Notes under the pieces: model-generated
Told to the model about the DNA's origin: nothing
What the model saw: the letters and a program-made list of their open reading frames with translations, nothing else
Database searches by the model: none
DNA from: JAXGPL01 sp040766985
GTDB taxonomy: Bacteria; Bacillota; Sulfobacillia; JAUYEG01
NCBI GenBank assembly: GCA_040766985.1
Contig: JAXGPL010000016.1
Coordinates: 1 to 61,619, forward strand
Length of the DNA stretch: 61,619 nucleotides
Direction of reading: 5' to 3'
Program-made: the position numbers and the translations under genes
In this document: piece after piece, positions 8,264-17,411 of the stretch
Position numbering within the stretch: the stretch's first letter is position 1
How the letters are laid out: each line of letters starts with the position of its first letter

Positions 8264-8438
8264 GTTGAGACTTCCTCCAGTCCGACTCAGTGGAGCTATC
8301 CCGCTCGCTTCGGTTCCAGGGTCCGGTGTTCCTTCCCGGCGCGGAGCAGGAACCTCATGCGGCTACCGGAAACTCTTTCTACGCCGGATGCCGGCCCGCC
8401 GCCTGGCGTCCACGACTACGTCATCAGAGGTGGCTAAT

Positions 8439-9023
8439 ATGTCAACGCCTGCCGGCCGGTTCTGCACCCAATGCGGTACACCATTCGCCGAGGGCGCACG
8501 TTTTTGCGGCCAATGCGGCAGCCCGGCCCAGGCCGGGACGCAGGCCGACGCACCCCAGCCTGACGACGAGGTCGTCCTCGGCGTTATCCCCAATCTGGGC
8601 CGCAAGAAGAGCTTGCTCTCATACGAGAGATTCAACCTAGTCGTTACCTCAAAGCGGCTGATCTTTGCCCTGGCGACTCAGAAGATGCTCAATGATGCGG
8701 TAGCGGCGGCGGCCGCTGAGGCCAAGGCCGAGGGCAAAGGTTTGATGGGCCGCTGGATGAGCACGATGGCGACGGGATTCGTGTTTCACCAGCGCTATCT
8801 GGAGATGGAGCCGGAACAAATCCTCCGCGAAACCCAGGGTAACTTCGCCCTCGAACCGCGGGTCATCAAATCGATCCGGCTCGTGGAGGGGGACGATGAC
8901 GACAACGAGTCGGACAAGGTGATTATTGTCACGATGAGCGGCAAGATGCTATTCCAGACCAAAAGCCTGAACTACCGCGCTGCCAAGCCTCTGCTGGCCC
9001 GACTCGTACCCAACACCCGATGA
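8439..9023 (+). CDS. Zinc-ribbon protein with a PH-like C-terminal domain
   Basis: A 194-residue cytoplasmic protein. The N-terminus is a double-CxxC zinc ribbon (FCTQCGTPFAEGARFCGQCG, residues 7-26), then an Asp/Pro linker, then about 150 residues in the pattern of bacterial PH-like domains (LLSYERFNLVVTSKRLIFAL, ... SDKVIIVTMSG). ATG 8439 is preceded by GAGGTGG. It is divergent from the alcohol dehydrogenase and upstream of a histidine kinase on the same strand. Such proteins are common in Firmicutes without an assigned function. Confidence 0.7.
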   Translation: MSTPAGRFCTQCGTPFAEGARFCGQCGSPAQAGTQADAPQPDDEVVLGVIPNLGRKKSLLSYERFNLVVTSKRLIFALATQKMLNDAVAAAAAEAKAEGKGLMGRWMSTMATGFVFHQRYLEMEPEQILRETQGNFALEPRVIKSIRLVEGDDDDNESDKVIIVTMSGKMLFQTKSLNYRAAKPLLARLVPNTR

Positions 9024-9219
9024 CCTAGGCAGCAGGCCGGACGCGGAAAATAGCGGTAACGTCTGCGGGCTACCGCAGTACGGCAGGGTACCGCATGCGG
9101 CCCCCGATGTCGAGCGGGTGCTGTCGAACTATTATCCTGGGCCCTGCTGTAGGAATTTTCCTAGCCGGGTGGAAACCACCGCACAGGGACGTTACCGTCG
9201 CAACCGGGGGTGACTCGGG

Positions 9220-11082
9220 TTGAGCGGCCAATACGAGCCTCAGCGAGCCTTCAGCAACTACTGGGAGCAGTGTTTTCGTACCCTGGCCGGTTGTTCCCCG
9301 CACTTCGTCACTACCCACGACCACCTCTTTCGGTTGATCTACGCCAACGACAGGGCCGCGGCGATGCTGGGGATCAGCGCCGACGGCGCGGCCGGGAGGG
9401 GACTGGGCGAGCTCCGCATGAGCGACGCGACCCGAAGCCAATGGCGTGAGGCCATGGCCACTGCCCAGCGCACCGAGTCGCCAGCACCCGCCCGCCTCCT
9501 TCTCACAGACGGCTTCGGCCAGTCCGGGCCGTGGAGTGGCCTCTGCGCGCCCCTCGGCACAGCTCAGCCGGGCAGTGTCCTGACCCTGCTTCGGCCGCCG
9601 AACGCGAGCGACCTTGCGCCGCCGGACGGGGCCAGCCTGCTCCAGCTGTTCCTCGACGCCCTACCCTCGCTCGCCTACATCAAGGATGACCTTGGCCGCT
9701 ACGTCTGGGTCAACAAGGCGATGCAGGAGATGTTCGACCTTGCGCCGGAGGAGTGGCCGGGCAGGACTGTGTACGATATCCAGACGGCCGACGAGGCAGA
9801 AGTCGTCGCTGAGGTTGACAAGGAGATCGTGGCGTCCGGCCAGCCACGGCAGGCGGACTTCACCGTATCAGGGCCAAACGGCGGTAAGGTGCACCGCCGG
9901 TCCTTTAGGGTCCCGTTCGTTGACGCAGCCGGTAGGCGACTCCTCGCCGGCATCTCGCTTGACGTCACCTCATGGGTCGAGGCCATGGAGCAGAGGGAGG
10001 CCCTGCTCAAGGAGTTAGAAGGACGCAACAACGAGATACGCGAGCATTCCCTGCTTCTCGAGTCCGTCCTCAATAGCCTTGATCAAGGGGTGGTCGTCTT
10101 TGACAACGAGGGCCATGTCCTCGTCCAGAATCGCAAGTGGTACGAAATCGCCGGCCGCGAGTCAGGCGGCGGCGGTCTGGTTCTGCCTGATTTCACGACT
10201 CTTGACGGCAGGGCCCTCAAAGACGACGAGCGGCTTTATCACAGGGTGATGCGGGGCGATGTCGTCAAGGGCGAGGAGTACTTTATGCTCCGCCGCGACG
10301 GAGGCAAGCGACAGCTCGTAGTCGGTGGGATGCCGCTTCACGACAGCGAGGGCGCCATCCGCTACGTGATTTGCACGTTCCTCGACGTGACGGAGGTCCG
10401 GCGCCTGGAACGCACGCGTGAGGAGTTGCTCAAAATCCTCTCTCACGACCTGCGGACGCCGCTCGCGGTGGTCTCCGCGGGATCGCAGCTCATCCAGCAG
10501 TTCCCGGCCACGTCTGAAGTAGTACTCGGGTCCGCCAACCGGATCAAGGCTGCGGCACAGCGGATGTCAAGCATGATCGAGGACCTTCTGGAGTCCGCTT
10601 CGCTCGAGAACGGATCCGTCGAGCTCCGCAGGCAACCGCTCGATCTCCGCCAGTTGGTCTGCAACGTGATCGAGGACCACCGCAACGCGCTGGAGGTGGA
10701 GCGGATCGTCCTGCAAGTTTGCGAAGGCGAGACGGCCGTGTGTGCCCTGGTTGACCGCGACCGCATTGTTCGAGCATTGCTCAATCTCCTCACCAACGCC
10801 CTCAAATACTCCGACCCGCCGCAGCCCGTCGTTATCAAGGTGGGCAAGGCAAAGGGTGAAGCCGTCATCGAGGTCATCGACCAGGGCGCGGGCATGGCTC
10901 CAGAGGATCAGCGCAGGCTGTTCGAGCCGTACTACCGCACCCCGGGGTCGCCAAAGGGCGGCCTCGGCCTTGGGCTCTACATTGTCAAAGGCCTGATCGA
11001 AGCGCACGGCGGCAGGGTCTGGATCAGGAGCACCCGCGGATGCGGTACGTGCGCCGGCTTTGCATTGCCGCTGGCGCAATAG
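9220..11082 (+). CDS. PAS-domain sensor histidine kinase, soluble
   Basis: A 620-residue orphan histidine kinase without membrane segments, so it senses a cytoplasmic signal. The start is TTG 9220 with GGGGGTGA at 9206. Order: a PAS-like segment (about 20-110), PAS 2 (about 145-255, opening LLQLFLDALPSLAYIKD), a short coiled linker, PAS 3 (about 275-395), HisKA with phospho-acceptor His409 (ILSHDLRTPL), then HATPase_c with N box NLLTNALKYS, G1 box DQGAGM and G2 box GGLGLGLYIVKG. No response regulator is adjacent; the gene is followed by the proS T-box. The partner could be any orphan regulator. Confidence 0.9.
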   Translation: MSGQYEPQRAFSNYWEQCFRTLAGCSPHFVTTHDHLFRLIYANDRAAAMLGISADGAAGRGLGELRMSDATRSQWREAMATAQRTESPAPARLLLTDGFGQSGPWSGLCAPLGTAQPGSVLTLLRPPNASDLAPPDGASLLQLFLDALPSLAYIKDDLGRYVWVNKAMQEMFDLAPEEWPGRTVYDIQTADEAEVVAEVDKEIVASGQPRQADFTVSGPNGGKVHRRSFRVPFVDAAGRRLLAGISLDVTSWVEAMEQREALLKELEGRNNEIREHSLLLESVLNSLDQGVVVFDNEGHVLVQNRKWYEIAGRESGGGGLVLPDFTTLDGRALKDDERLYHRVMRGDVVKGEEYFMLRRDGGKRQLVVGGMPLHDSEGAIRYVICTFLDVTEVRRLERTREELLKILSHDLRTPLAVVSAGSQLIQQFPATSEVVLGSANRIKAAAQRMSSMIEDLLESASLENGSVELRRQPLDLRQLVCNVIEDHRNALEVERIVLQVCEGETAVCALVDRDRIVRALLNLLTNALKYSDPPQPVVIKVGKAKGEAVIEVIDQGAGMAPEDQRRLFEPYYRTPGSPKGGLGLGLYIVKGLIEAHGGRVWIRSTRGCGTCAGFALPLAQ

Positions 11083-11096
11083 GCTCGCCCCGCGTC

Positions 11097-11125
11097 TGGC
11101 TGGGGGCGGGTTTCCGTGTTACAAT
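11097..11125 (+). promoter_or_regulatory. Probable promoter of the proS T-box transcript
   Basis: An extended -10, TGTTACAAT (TACAAT at 11120-11125), lies just ahead of the T-box leader. A weak -35 match, TGGCTG at 11097-11102, is 17 bp upstream. The extended -10 would compensate for the poor -35. Confidence 0.5.
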
Positions 11126-11129
11126 GGGC

Positions 11130-11415
11130 CAAATAGCAGGGCGCCGCACGGGTGGCGCCGCGCGATGATGCGGACCAGTAGGCGGATGACTCCTTAAGAG
11201 AGCGGGGCTCGGTGGCTGCAAGGCCCCGCAGGCAAGGTTTCTGCCCAACCCACCGCGGAGCGGCTGCCGATGAGGCGCCGGCCGGCTGGCCGATACCCAG
11301 CCCGCGCGCCGGCAATGGGCGTCGGCGCGGCTGAGGGCCCCGTCAGCGCTGCGTGGTGAGGGGCCAAACCAGGGTGGTACCACGGACCGCCGTCCTTGGA
11401 CGGGCGGTCTTTTTG
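11130..11415 (+). promoter_or_regulatory. T-box riboswitch leader of proS
   Basis: The leader contains the conserved T-box AGGGTGGTACCACG at 11371-11384, directly followed by a terminator stem (11385-11395 with 11398-11409) and a run of five T at 11410-11414. An AGTA-type Stem I bulge candidate is at 11177-11180. In this family, uncharged tRNA pairs with a specifier codon and the T-box to form an antiterminator; here the regulated gene is prolyl-tRNA synthetase, so tRNA-Pro is expected. I could not fix the specifier triplet by eye. Confidence 0.92.
11385..11415 (+). terminator. T-box-controlled intrinsic terminator
   Basis: GACCGCCGTCC at 11385-11395 pairs with GGACGGGCGGTC at 11398-11409 (one bulge, two-base loop), followed by TTTTT. 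It is mutually exclusive with the antiterminator formed by the T-box just upstream. Confidence 0.9.
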
Positions 11416-11457
11416 TTGCTGTAGCGTCCCCAGACGCTGATGAGGGGGAGTTAGCCC

Positions 11458-13218
11458 GTGAGAATGTCAAGACTACACGCTCCTACGTTGAGAGCTGCGC
11501 CCACAGACGCCGAGGCGGTCAGCCACCGCCTGATGCTCCAGGCCGGGCTGATCCGGCAATCCGCCAGCGGCACGTATACCTGGCTGCATCTTGGGCTCAG
11601 GGCGATGCACAAGGTCGCGGCTGTGGTGCGCGAGGAGATGGACCGCGCAGGGGCGCAGGAGATTCTGATGCCCATCATCCAGCCCGCCGAGTTGTGGCGG
11701 GAGTCAGGAAGGTGGCTTGACTACGGAGCGGAGTTGTTCCGGCTGCGGGACCGCCATTCGCGGGAGTTCGCCCTTGGCCCGACCCACGAGGAGATCATCA
11801 CCGACCTCGTGCGTGGCGAGGTGCGTTCGTACCGGCAATTGCCGCTATGCCTCTACCAAATCAACCTCAAGTTCCGGGACGAGATCCGGCCCCGCTTTGG
11901 GGTAATGCGGAGCCGGGAGTTCATGATGAAGGACGCCTACTCGTTCGACTGCGACGAAGACGGCTTGACCCGCAGCTATGAGCGGATGTACGAGGCGTAC
12001 GGCAGGATCTTCGCCCGGCTCGGCCTCGATGCGCGGCCGGCTCTGGCCGATTCGGGGGCGATCGGCGGATCAGGCACGCACGAGTTTGTCGTTGCGTCCG
12101 ACGCGGGAGAAGTCACGACGGTTTCCTGTGGCGAGTGTGGCTACTTCGCCAACCTCGAACAGGCGGAGGTCAGCGACCGCGGGCACGGCGGCGCAGGCGG
12201 CGGAGAGGGGGACGCTATAGGGCACTCCGCCGGCGGCAACAGACCGGGCGGCGGAACCGGTCCCAACCTCGTCTCCACCCCCGGGATGCATACGGTCAGG
12301 GAAGTGACTGATTTCCTTGGTGTGGCCCCGGCCGCGCTGATTAAGACGTTGCTGGTCACGACGCCGGACGGCAGGCATGCCGCGGCGCTGGTTCGCGGCG
12401 ACCACGGACTGGCCACCGCCAAACTTGCCCGGGCCCTCGGCGTGGCCGGGGTCGAGTTGGCGGATGCCGCGGCCGTCGAGAAGATCACCGGGGCGGCGGT
12501 GGGTTTCGCGGGGCCTGTCGGCCTGCGCGATGTCATCGTCGTCGCGGATCATGCCGTGACGGCCATGGGGGAAGCCGTGACGGGAGCCAACCAAGACGAT
12601 GCGCACCTGACGGGGGTCCGGCCGGGCCGTGACTTCTCGTGGGATCAGGTCGCGGACATCCGCGAGGTGCAGGCCGGCGACCGGTGCCCCGAGTGCGGGC
12701 GGCCGCTGTCGATCGGCCGCGGCATCGAAGTGGGCCAGGTGTTCCGGCTGGGCACCAAATACAGCGCGGCCTTCGGGGCCAGCTTCACCGACGAAACCGG
12801 CGCCATCCGCCCGATGGTCATGGGCTGCTACGGGATAGGCATCTCGCGGACGGTCGCCGCAATCGTTGAGCAGTACCACGACAAGGATGGCATTGTATGG
12901 CCGCTGACGGCGGCGCCTTACGAGGTCGGTGTTGTGCCCGTCAACGACCGCGACACCGAACAGGAGCGGGTTGCGACAATGATCTACGAGCAGTTGCGAG
13001 ACGCGGGTGTCGAGGTAGTCCTGGACGACCGCGGCGAACGCGCGGGGGTCAAGTTCAAGGACGCCGACCTGCTTGGTTGGCCGCTACGGGTGACGGTGGG
13101 GGCCAGGACGCTCGCGGATGGCTTCGTGGAACTGCGGGAGCGTGCAACCGGCGGCAAGCGTCTGGTTTCCGTGGAAACCGCGGTCGCCGAAGCGGCGGCG
13201 TTCGTCCGCCGGGCATGA
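11458..13218 (+). CDS. proS: Prolyl-tRNA synthetase
   Basis: A 586-residue class II synthetase that charges tRNA-Pro in the cytosol. Motif 2 region (FRDEIRPRFGVMRSREFMMKDAYSF) and motif 3 (MGCYGIGISRTVAA) are clear, separated by an inserted INS-type editing domain (about 240-400), so this is the bacterial long form; the C-terminal anticodon-binding domain ends in FVRRA. The start is GTG 11458 behind AGGGGGAG; an ATG two codons later is possible. Expression is controlled by the T-box directly upstream. Confidence 0.96.
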   Translation: MRMSRLHAPTLRAAPTDAEAVSHRLMLQAGLIRQSASGTYTWLHLGLRAMHKVAAVVREEMDRAGAQEILMPIIQPAELWRESGRWLDYGAELFRLRDRHSREFALGPTHEEIITDLVRGEVRSYRQLPLCLYQINLKFRDEIRPRFGVMRSREFMMKDAYSFDCDEDGLTRSYERMYEAYGRIFARLGLDARPALADSGAIGGSGTHEFVVASDAGEVTTVSCGECGYFANLEQAEVSDRGHGGAGGGEGDAIGHSAGGNRPGGGTGPNLVSTPGMHTVREVTDFLGVAPAALIKTLLVTTPDGRHAAALVRGDHGLATAKLARALGVAGVELADAAAVEKITGAAVGFAGPVGLRDVIVVADHAVTAMGEAVTGANQDDAHLTGVRPGRDFSWDQVADIREVQAGDRCPECGRPLSIGRGIEVGQVFRLGTKYSAAFGASFTDETGAIRPMVMGCYGIGISRTVAAIVEQYHDKDGIVWPLTAAPYEVGVVPVNDRDTEQERVATMIYEQLRDAGVEVVLDDRGERAGVKFKDADLLGWPLRVTVGARTLADGFVELRERATGGKRLVSVETAVAEAAAFVRRA

Positions 13219-13276
13219 AGGACGCCCGCGGCCGGCACCTCGCCGCCGTCGACGACAAACCGCCAGACCGCTTTTC

Positions 13277-13417
13277 TCAACGGGCCAGTGCCACCACAGC
13301 AGCGACCAAGAGGTCCCAACTGGGGTCATTGCGGTAGAACGACCGGTACATCACCGAAAGCAACAGGGCAAACACCGCCACGGTGTAGCCCAGGCGATAG
13401 CTTACGTTCTCGATCAT
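13277..13417 (-). CDS. Short membrane protein, coupled to an XRE regulator
   Basis: A 46-residue protein with ATG 13417 overlapping the TGA of the upstream regulator by one base (TGATG). It contains one membrane segment (RLGYTVAVFALLLSVMYRSF) followed by PSWDLLVAAVVALA. The segment resembles the N-terminal half of the DUF2178-type membrane partners that sit beside small XRE regulators in Firmicutes, which are usually much longer. It is therefore either a minimal or a truncated version. Confidence 0.55.
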   Translation of the reverse strand: MIENVSYRLGYTVAVFALLLSVMYRSFYRNDPSWDLLVAAVVALAR

Positions 13418-13608
13418 CACCGTGCGTTCGTCCCGCTCCGGGATTGAACCGCGCGTGCGAGCTTGGTCGACGGCGAGTATTGCCCGGTCTCGATATAGCT
13501 GATCGTCTGGCGGGTGACCCCGGCCATCCTGGCAAGGTCCTCCTGCGACAGGCCCCTCTCGGCTCGCGCAACCCTGAGCCGGTTGCCCAGGGTAAACCCC
13601 TCGCGCAT
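13417..13608 (-). CDS. Small XRE-family HTH regulator
   Basis: A 63-residue DNA-binding protein. ATG 13608 has AGGAGGTGG upstream; a GTG at 13617 overlaps that site. The Cro/C1-type HTH is complete through ERGLSQEDLARMAGVTRQTISYIETG, but the usual last helix (LALKIAxxLGVSxxELF in relatives) is replaced by an unrelated tail, SRSGTNAR. It is coupled by TGATG to the short membrane protein. It probably autoregulates this pair. Confidence 0.75.
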   Translation of the reverse strand: MREGFTLGNRLRVARAERGLSQEDLARMAGVTRQTISYIETGQYSPSTKLARAVQSRSGTNAR

Positions 13609-13703
13609 CGCCACCACCTCCTACAGAGCAAGGATTCCCGCGAGCGAGGGCTAACGGATTTCTCAACAAAGGATGGTAAGATGGCGCCAAAGAGGTGGAC
13701 GGC

Positions 13704-14480
13704 ATGCGCGTTCTGGTGGTCGAGGACGAAGAAGGGATTCGTGAGGTGCTTCGGCAGTACCTTACTGCAGAGGGCCATACGGTCGCCGAGGCCGCCGACG
13801 GGCACGCCGGCCTGAGCGCGTTCAAGGCCGCCGCGCCCGACCTCGTGCTTTTAGATCTGATGCTCCCTGGGATCGACGGATTCTCGTTGGTCGCGGAGTT
13901 CCGCCGGCTCCGTCCTGGCGTTGCCGTAATCATGCTGACGGCGCGCGACCAGGAGATCGACAAGATCGCGGGCCTGCGCCTCGGCGCAGACGACTATGTG
14001 ACGAAACCGTTCAGCCCCCGCGAGTTGATGGCGCGCATCGCGGCCGTCTCGCGGCGGACGGCTGCCGCAGGTAGTACGGCCGCCCGGCCCGCAGGTACAA
14101 GCACGCCGGAATCAGCGTCCCCAGCAGCCAACACCGGAGGGAAGGGGCATCAGGAGATCGACGGCTTGTGGCTGAGCCGGGCCGATCGGAGGGCGTTCTA
14201 TTTCGGCCAGGAACTGAACCTGACCCGGTCGGAACTTGCCCTCATCGAAACCCTGGCCGGCCGCGCGATGCGCACCTATACCCGGCCGGAACTGCTTGAG
14301 CGGCTTCGCGGCGACGACGCCGATGTCACGGAGCGTTCCGTCGATGTCCACATTGCCAACCTGCGGCGCAAGCTGGACGAGGCGGTATCGGCGGCCGGGC
14401 GCTCGGCCGTCAATCCCGTCGAAACCGTTTGGGGCCTCGGCTATCGTTGGCGGGAGGAGGTGGAAGCGGTTGTCGTCTAG
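13704..14480 (+). CDS. OmpR/PhoB-type response regulator
   Basis: A 258-residue two-component regulator. The receiver domain carries the acidic pocket VVEDEEG (residues 5-11), phospho-acceptor Asp51 in LLDLMLPG, the TAR box and Lys in VTKPFSP. After a long Ala/Pro/Thr linker (about 120-150) comes a winged-helix output domain, with RSVDVHIANLRRKLDE as recognition helix and VWGLGYRW as wing. ATG 13704 follows AGAGGTGG; a GTG three codons upstream sits inside that SD. The gene ends 11 bases inside its kinase gene. Confidence 0.93.
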   Translation: MRVLVVEDEEGIREVLRQYLTAEGHTVAEAADGHAGLSAFKAAAPDLVLLDLMLPGIDGFSLVAEFRRLRPGVAVIMLTARDQEIDKIAGLRLGADDYVTKPFSPRELMARIAAVSRRTAAAGSTAARPAGTSTPESASPAANTGGKGHQEIDGLWLSRADRRAFYFGQELNLTRSELALIETLAGRAMRTYTRPELLERLRGDDADVTERSVDVHIANLRRKLDEAVSAAGRSAVNPVETVWGLGYRWREEVEAVVV

Positions 14481-15657
14481 GCAATTCGCGGGGTCCGGCA
14501 CCGGCCCGACTGGCCGCCGGATGAGCCTGCGGGTCAGCATTGCGTTGACCCTTGTATGCACCGTGCTCCTGGCAACAGCCGTGGCCGCCGTTCTAAGCCG
14601 GTGGTACGTCACGCGCGACGTCGAACGGCTGCTGGACGACATCGGGTGGCAGGGCAGCGGGCACGGCCACGGCCGCATGCAGATGATGCGCGAGCTGTTT
14701 ACGTCAACGGGCTTTGACCGCCGGCTGACCGACAGCGTCCTGATTGCCGGCCTGATCGGAGCCGCGGTGGCCGGACTTGCGGGTTTCGTCGGGGCAACGA
14801 GCGTCGCACGCCCGCTCACACGGCTGGCCGAGCGTGTCCGCAGGCTGGCAGCCGGGGAGTACCGGTCAGCCGGCGGAGTTGGCCCAGAGGGTGGTGCGGC
14901 GGCCGAGGCGAGCGCCATCGCAGAAGTAGTTGAGATGGGCGCTGCGGTGGACAGCCTCGACTCGCAGTTGGCGGCAGCCGAGGCATTGAGGAAGCGGTTG
15001 GTCGAAGACCTGGCGCACGAACTGCGTAGCCCGCTGACGGCGGTGCGCGGGTATGCCGAAGGCTTGCTCGACGGCGTGTTCCCCGACCCGGCGTCCGCGG
15101 TCAAGGGGCTCCAACGCGAGATCGGCCGGATCGAGCGCCTCATCGCCGACCTGCGCAGGTCCGCGCTGCCCAGTGAAGTCGGCCCGCTGTCCCGGATCGA
15201 CCTTGGTGAACTGGCCGCCGCCGTCGCGGCGGGGTTCGTGGCGCAGGCGAAGGAGCGCGGGATTGAACTGGCCGTGAACACAGGCAAACCCGCCACGGCA
15301 TGGGTCAACGGCGATCGCGACCGCCTCAGCCAGGTGATCAGCAACCTGCTGGACAACGCCATCAAGTACTCGCCCAGGGGCGGGGCGGTGGAGATGGAGG
15401 TTGGCGACCACCCGGGGCGTGACGAGCTTCATATCGTGGTTTCCGATACGGGGCCGGGAATCCCGGCGGCGGACCTGCCGCACATCTTTGACCGGCTCTA
15501 TCGCGCCGAGCCGTCACGCGCGCGCAGCACGGGCGGGAGCGGCATCGGTCTTGCGGTCGTCAAGCAAATCGCGCTCGCGCACGGGGGCACGGTTTCCGCG
15601 AGAAACGCCCCGGAAGGCGGCGGGGCCGTGTTCACCGTGCGGCTGCCGAGGGCGTAG
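14470..15657 (+). CDS. Membrane sensor histidine kinase
   Basis: The partner kinase of the preceding regulator, 395 residues. GGGAGGAGGTGG at the end of the regulator gene points to TTG 14470 as the start (ATG 14521 is the alternative). Two membrane segments (about 21-42 and 91-113) flank a short extracellular loop with the His-rich patch GSGHGHGRM, then a HAMP region, HisKA with His183 (DLAHELRSPL), and HATPase_c with NLLDNAIKYS, DTGPGIP and GGSGIGLAVVKQ. The His-rich loop may bind a metal; that is speculation from composition. Overlap with the regulator gene indicates coupled translation. Confidence 0.9.
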   Translation: MSSRQFAGSGTGPTGRRMSLRVSIALTLVCTVLLATAVAAVLSRWYVTRDVERLLDDIGWQGSGHGHGRMQMMRELFTSTGFDRRLTDSVLIAGLIGAAVAGLAGFVGATSVARPLTRLAERVRRLAAGEYRSAGGVGPEGGAAAEASAIAEVVEMGAAVDSLDSQLAAAEALRKRLVEDLAHELRSPLTAVRGYAEGLLDGVFPDPASAVKGLQREIGRIERLIADLRRSALPSEVGPLSRIDLGELAAAVAAGFVAQAKERGIELAVNTGKPATAWVNGDRDRLSQVISNLLDNAIKYSPRGGAVEMEVGDHPGRDELHIVVSDTGPGIPAADLPHIFDRLYRAEPSRARSTGGSGIGLAVVKQIALAHGGTVSARNAPEGGGAVFTVRLPRA

Positions 15658-15731
15658 CCTGACTCCCCCGCAGCGCGCCCCACTGCCGCCGCCGCCGCGG
15701 CCTCGCCTGCCATCTGCGATCCCAGCCAAAA

Positions 15732-15752
15732 GCCCCCCGATTACCGGGGGGC
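15732..15752 (-). terminator. Terminator of the sigma/TPR operon
   Basis: GCCCCCCG at 15732-15739 and CGGGGGGC at 15745-15752 form an 8-bp GC stem with a 5-base loop. On the minus strand it is followed by TTTT, so it ends transcription of the TPR gene. It lies between convergent genes and may act weakly in both directions. Confidence 0.8.
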
Positions 15753-15774
15753 CCTATGCCTGCCGGACCGCTGG

Positions 15775-17166
15775 CTAGTGCCGCGCCTTCTCTGCCTGCT
15801 CCGCGCTTAGCTTCTGGATGCTCTGCACCGCCGTAACGGCCTCTTGAGCTGCCTTGTTGCGGCTTCGACGCACGTGGTCGGACAGCTTGGCGAGCTCGTC
15901 CGGGCCGATCGCTGTGCGGATGAAGACGACGTCTGTGAGTGCGAAATTGGCATCGCGTGCGTTGGCCTCGGCCCAAGCCGCAGCCGCAGCCTCGTAGTCG
16001 CCTCTGCGCAGCGCCACCGTACCCTGGAGCAGCAGCGGCCGCGCCGTCTGCCGGTCGAGCGCCAGAGCCTTGTCTGCTGCGTCCTGTGCCTGATCCAAAT
16101 CTCCCCGCTTGAGGTGCAGCCCGCCAAGCTGGAGATGGATGTCCGGGTTGTTGGGGTCAATCTCCGCGGCCTTGCCCCAGTAGGTGAGGGCTCCATCGAA
16201 GTCGGAGTTCATGGCCTTGACCGCTCCGACGTTGATCAGGGCCCGCATGTAGTTGGGGTCGATCTCCAGAGCGGCCTGCCACTGCTTCATCGCCCCGTCG
16301 ATGTCGCCCTGTTGCGCCTTGGAAACCCCGATGTCGAAAATCGCGTCGAGCTGCTGCGGGTTGATCTCCAGTGCCTTTTCCCAGGACTTGATGGCTTCGT
16401 CCATGTCCTTGCGCATCGCGTGCATCTCGCCGAGGTTGACGTATGCGCGGGGATCGGCGGGGTCAAGCTCGATACTGCGCTTGAGGTGGTCGATGGATTC
16501 GTCGAGGTGGCCGACGGCGCCAAGGGCAAGCCCGAGGTTGTAGTGCACGGTTGCCGTATCCTCGCCCAGTTCCAACGCTTTCTGGCTTTCCTCGATGGCC
16601 TTGCCGATGTCGCGGTTGTCGAGATACGCCCCCGCGAGGTTGGCCCGGAGCCTGGAATTGTCCGGCTGGAGGCGGAGCGCTTCCTGCCAGATCTCGATGG
16701 CCTTGTCGCGTTCGCCCTTGGCCAGGTACACCTCGCCCAGATAGACGTGTGCGAGCGGATACCGCGGCTCGGGCTGGATCTCAATGGCTTTGCGGAAATG
16801 GAAACCTGCCGCGTCGAGCATCCCCTTGAGGGCGTATATCTTCCCCAGGAAATGATGCGATCCCGCGTGACGCGGATTGAGTTTGAGGACGTGTTTCCAG
16901 GTATCGATGGCCTCATCGAGCTGCATCTTCTCGGCCCTGGCGATCCCCAACAGGTACCACGCGCTCGGGTTGCGCGGGTCGAGTTGGGTGGCCGCCTCAA
17001 GGTACTTGATCGCTTCGTCGAATTCGCGCATCTCCATATACGCAACGCCGAGATCGTGATGCGCTGCGAAATTGCGCGGGTTCTTCTCCACATCGCGCTT
17101 ACACTTCGCGACGATTTCGTCCAACTGCTCACGTGACATATGCGTGGGGGGTTGCCCTTCGGTCAC
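15775..17166 (-). CDS. Soluble TPR-repeat protein
   Basis: A 463-residue cytoplasmic protein built of about eleven consecutive 34-residue tetratricopeptide repeats (for example YLEAATQLDPRNPSAWYLLG, WEKALEINPQQLDAIFDIG), with no signal, membrane or enzymatic domain. It starts at GTG 17166, overlapping the anti-sigma stop by four bases (GTGA). As the last gene of the gdt1 / ECF sigma / anti-sigma / TPR unit it is probably part of the same stress circuit, perhaps as a scaffold for the anti-sigma factor. That role is inferred from gene order only. Confidence 0.85.
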   Translation of the reverse strand: MTEGQPPTHMSREQLDEIVAKCKRDVEKNPRNFAAHHDLGVAYMEMREFDEAIKYLEAATQLDPRNPSAWYLLGIARAEKMQLDEAIDTWKHVLKLNPRHAGSHHFLGKIYALKGMLDAAGFHFRKAIEIQPEPRYPLAHVYLGEVYLAKGERDKAIEIWQEALRLQPDNSRLRANLAGAYLDNRDIGKAIEESQKALELGEDTATVHYNLGLALGAVGHLDESIDHLKRSIELDPADPRAYVNLGEMHAMRKDMDEAIKSWEKALEINPQQLDAIFDIGVSKAQQGDIDGAMKQWQAALEIDPNYMRALINVGAVKAMNSDFDGALTYWGKAAEIDPNNPDIHLQLGGLHLKRGDLDQAQDAADKALALDRQTARPLLLQGTVALRRGDYEAAAAAWAEANARDANFALTDVVFIRTAIGPDELAKLSDHVRRSRNKAAQEAVTAVQSIQKLSAEQAEKARH

Positions 17167-17411
17167 GCGAGATCACCCCCGCTCGTCTTCTTCTCCTGCT
17201 CTAGCCTCTCCCACAGCCTGCGTGTAAAGTCCTGGCGTGGCGTCAGCTTCTCCGTCTGCTCCAGACGGTTGATGGTCTGCGCCAATTCGAGCAGTTTCTT
17301 GCGGCACGAAATGCATCCCCGGATGTGCTTTTCGACCATCCGTTCTTCTTCCGCCGTCACCTCGGTGTCGAGATACGCCTGCAGCCACTGGTAGACTTCG
17401 TCACATTTCAC
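17163..17411 (-). CDS. Soluble zinc-finger anti-sigma factor
   Basis: An 82-residue zf-HC2 anti-sigma protein. The zinc motif HIRGCISC (His-x3-Cys-x2-Cys) follows a short helix starting MKCDEVYQWLQAYLDTE. I chose GTG 17411, behind GGGAAGGTG, because family members begin in this way; GTG 17420 is the alternative. Unlike many relatives there is no membrane segment, so release of the sigma factor must depend on a cytoplasmic signal, for example thiol oxidation or zinc loss as in RsrA-type ZAS proteins. It overlaps the sigma gene upstream and the TPR gene downstream. Confidence 0.85.
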   Translation of the reverse strand: MKCDEVYQWLQAYLDTEVTAEEERMVEKHIRGCISCRKKLLELAQTINRLEQTEKLTPRQDFTRRLWERLEQEKKTSGGDLA

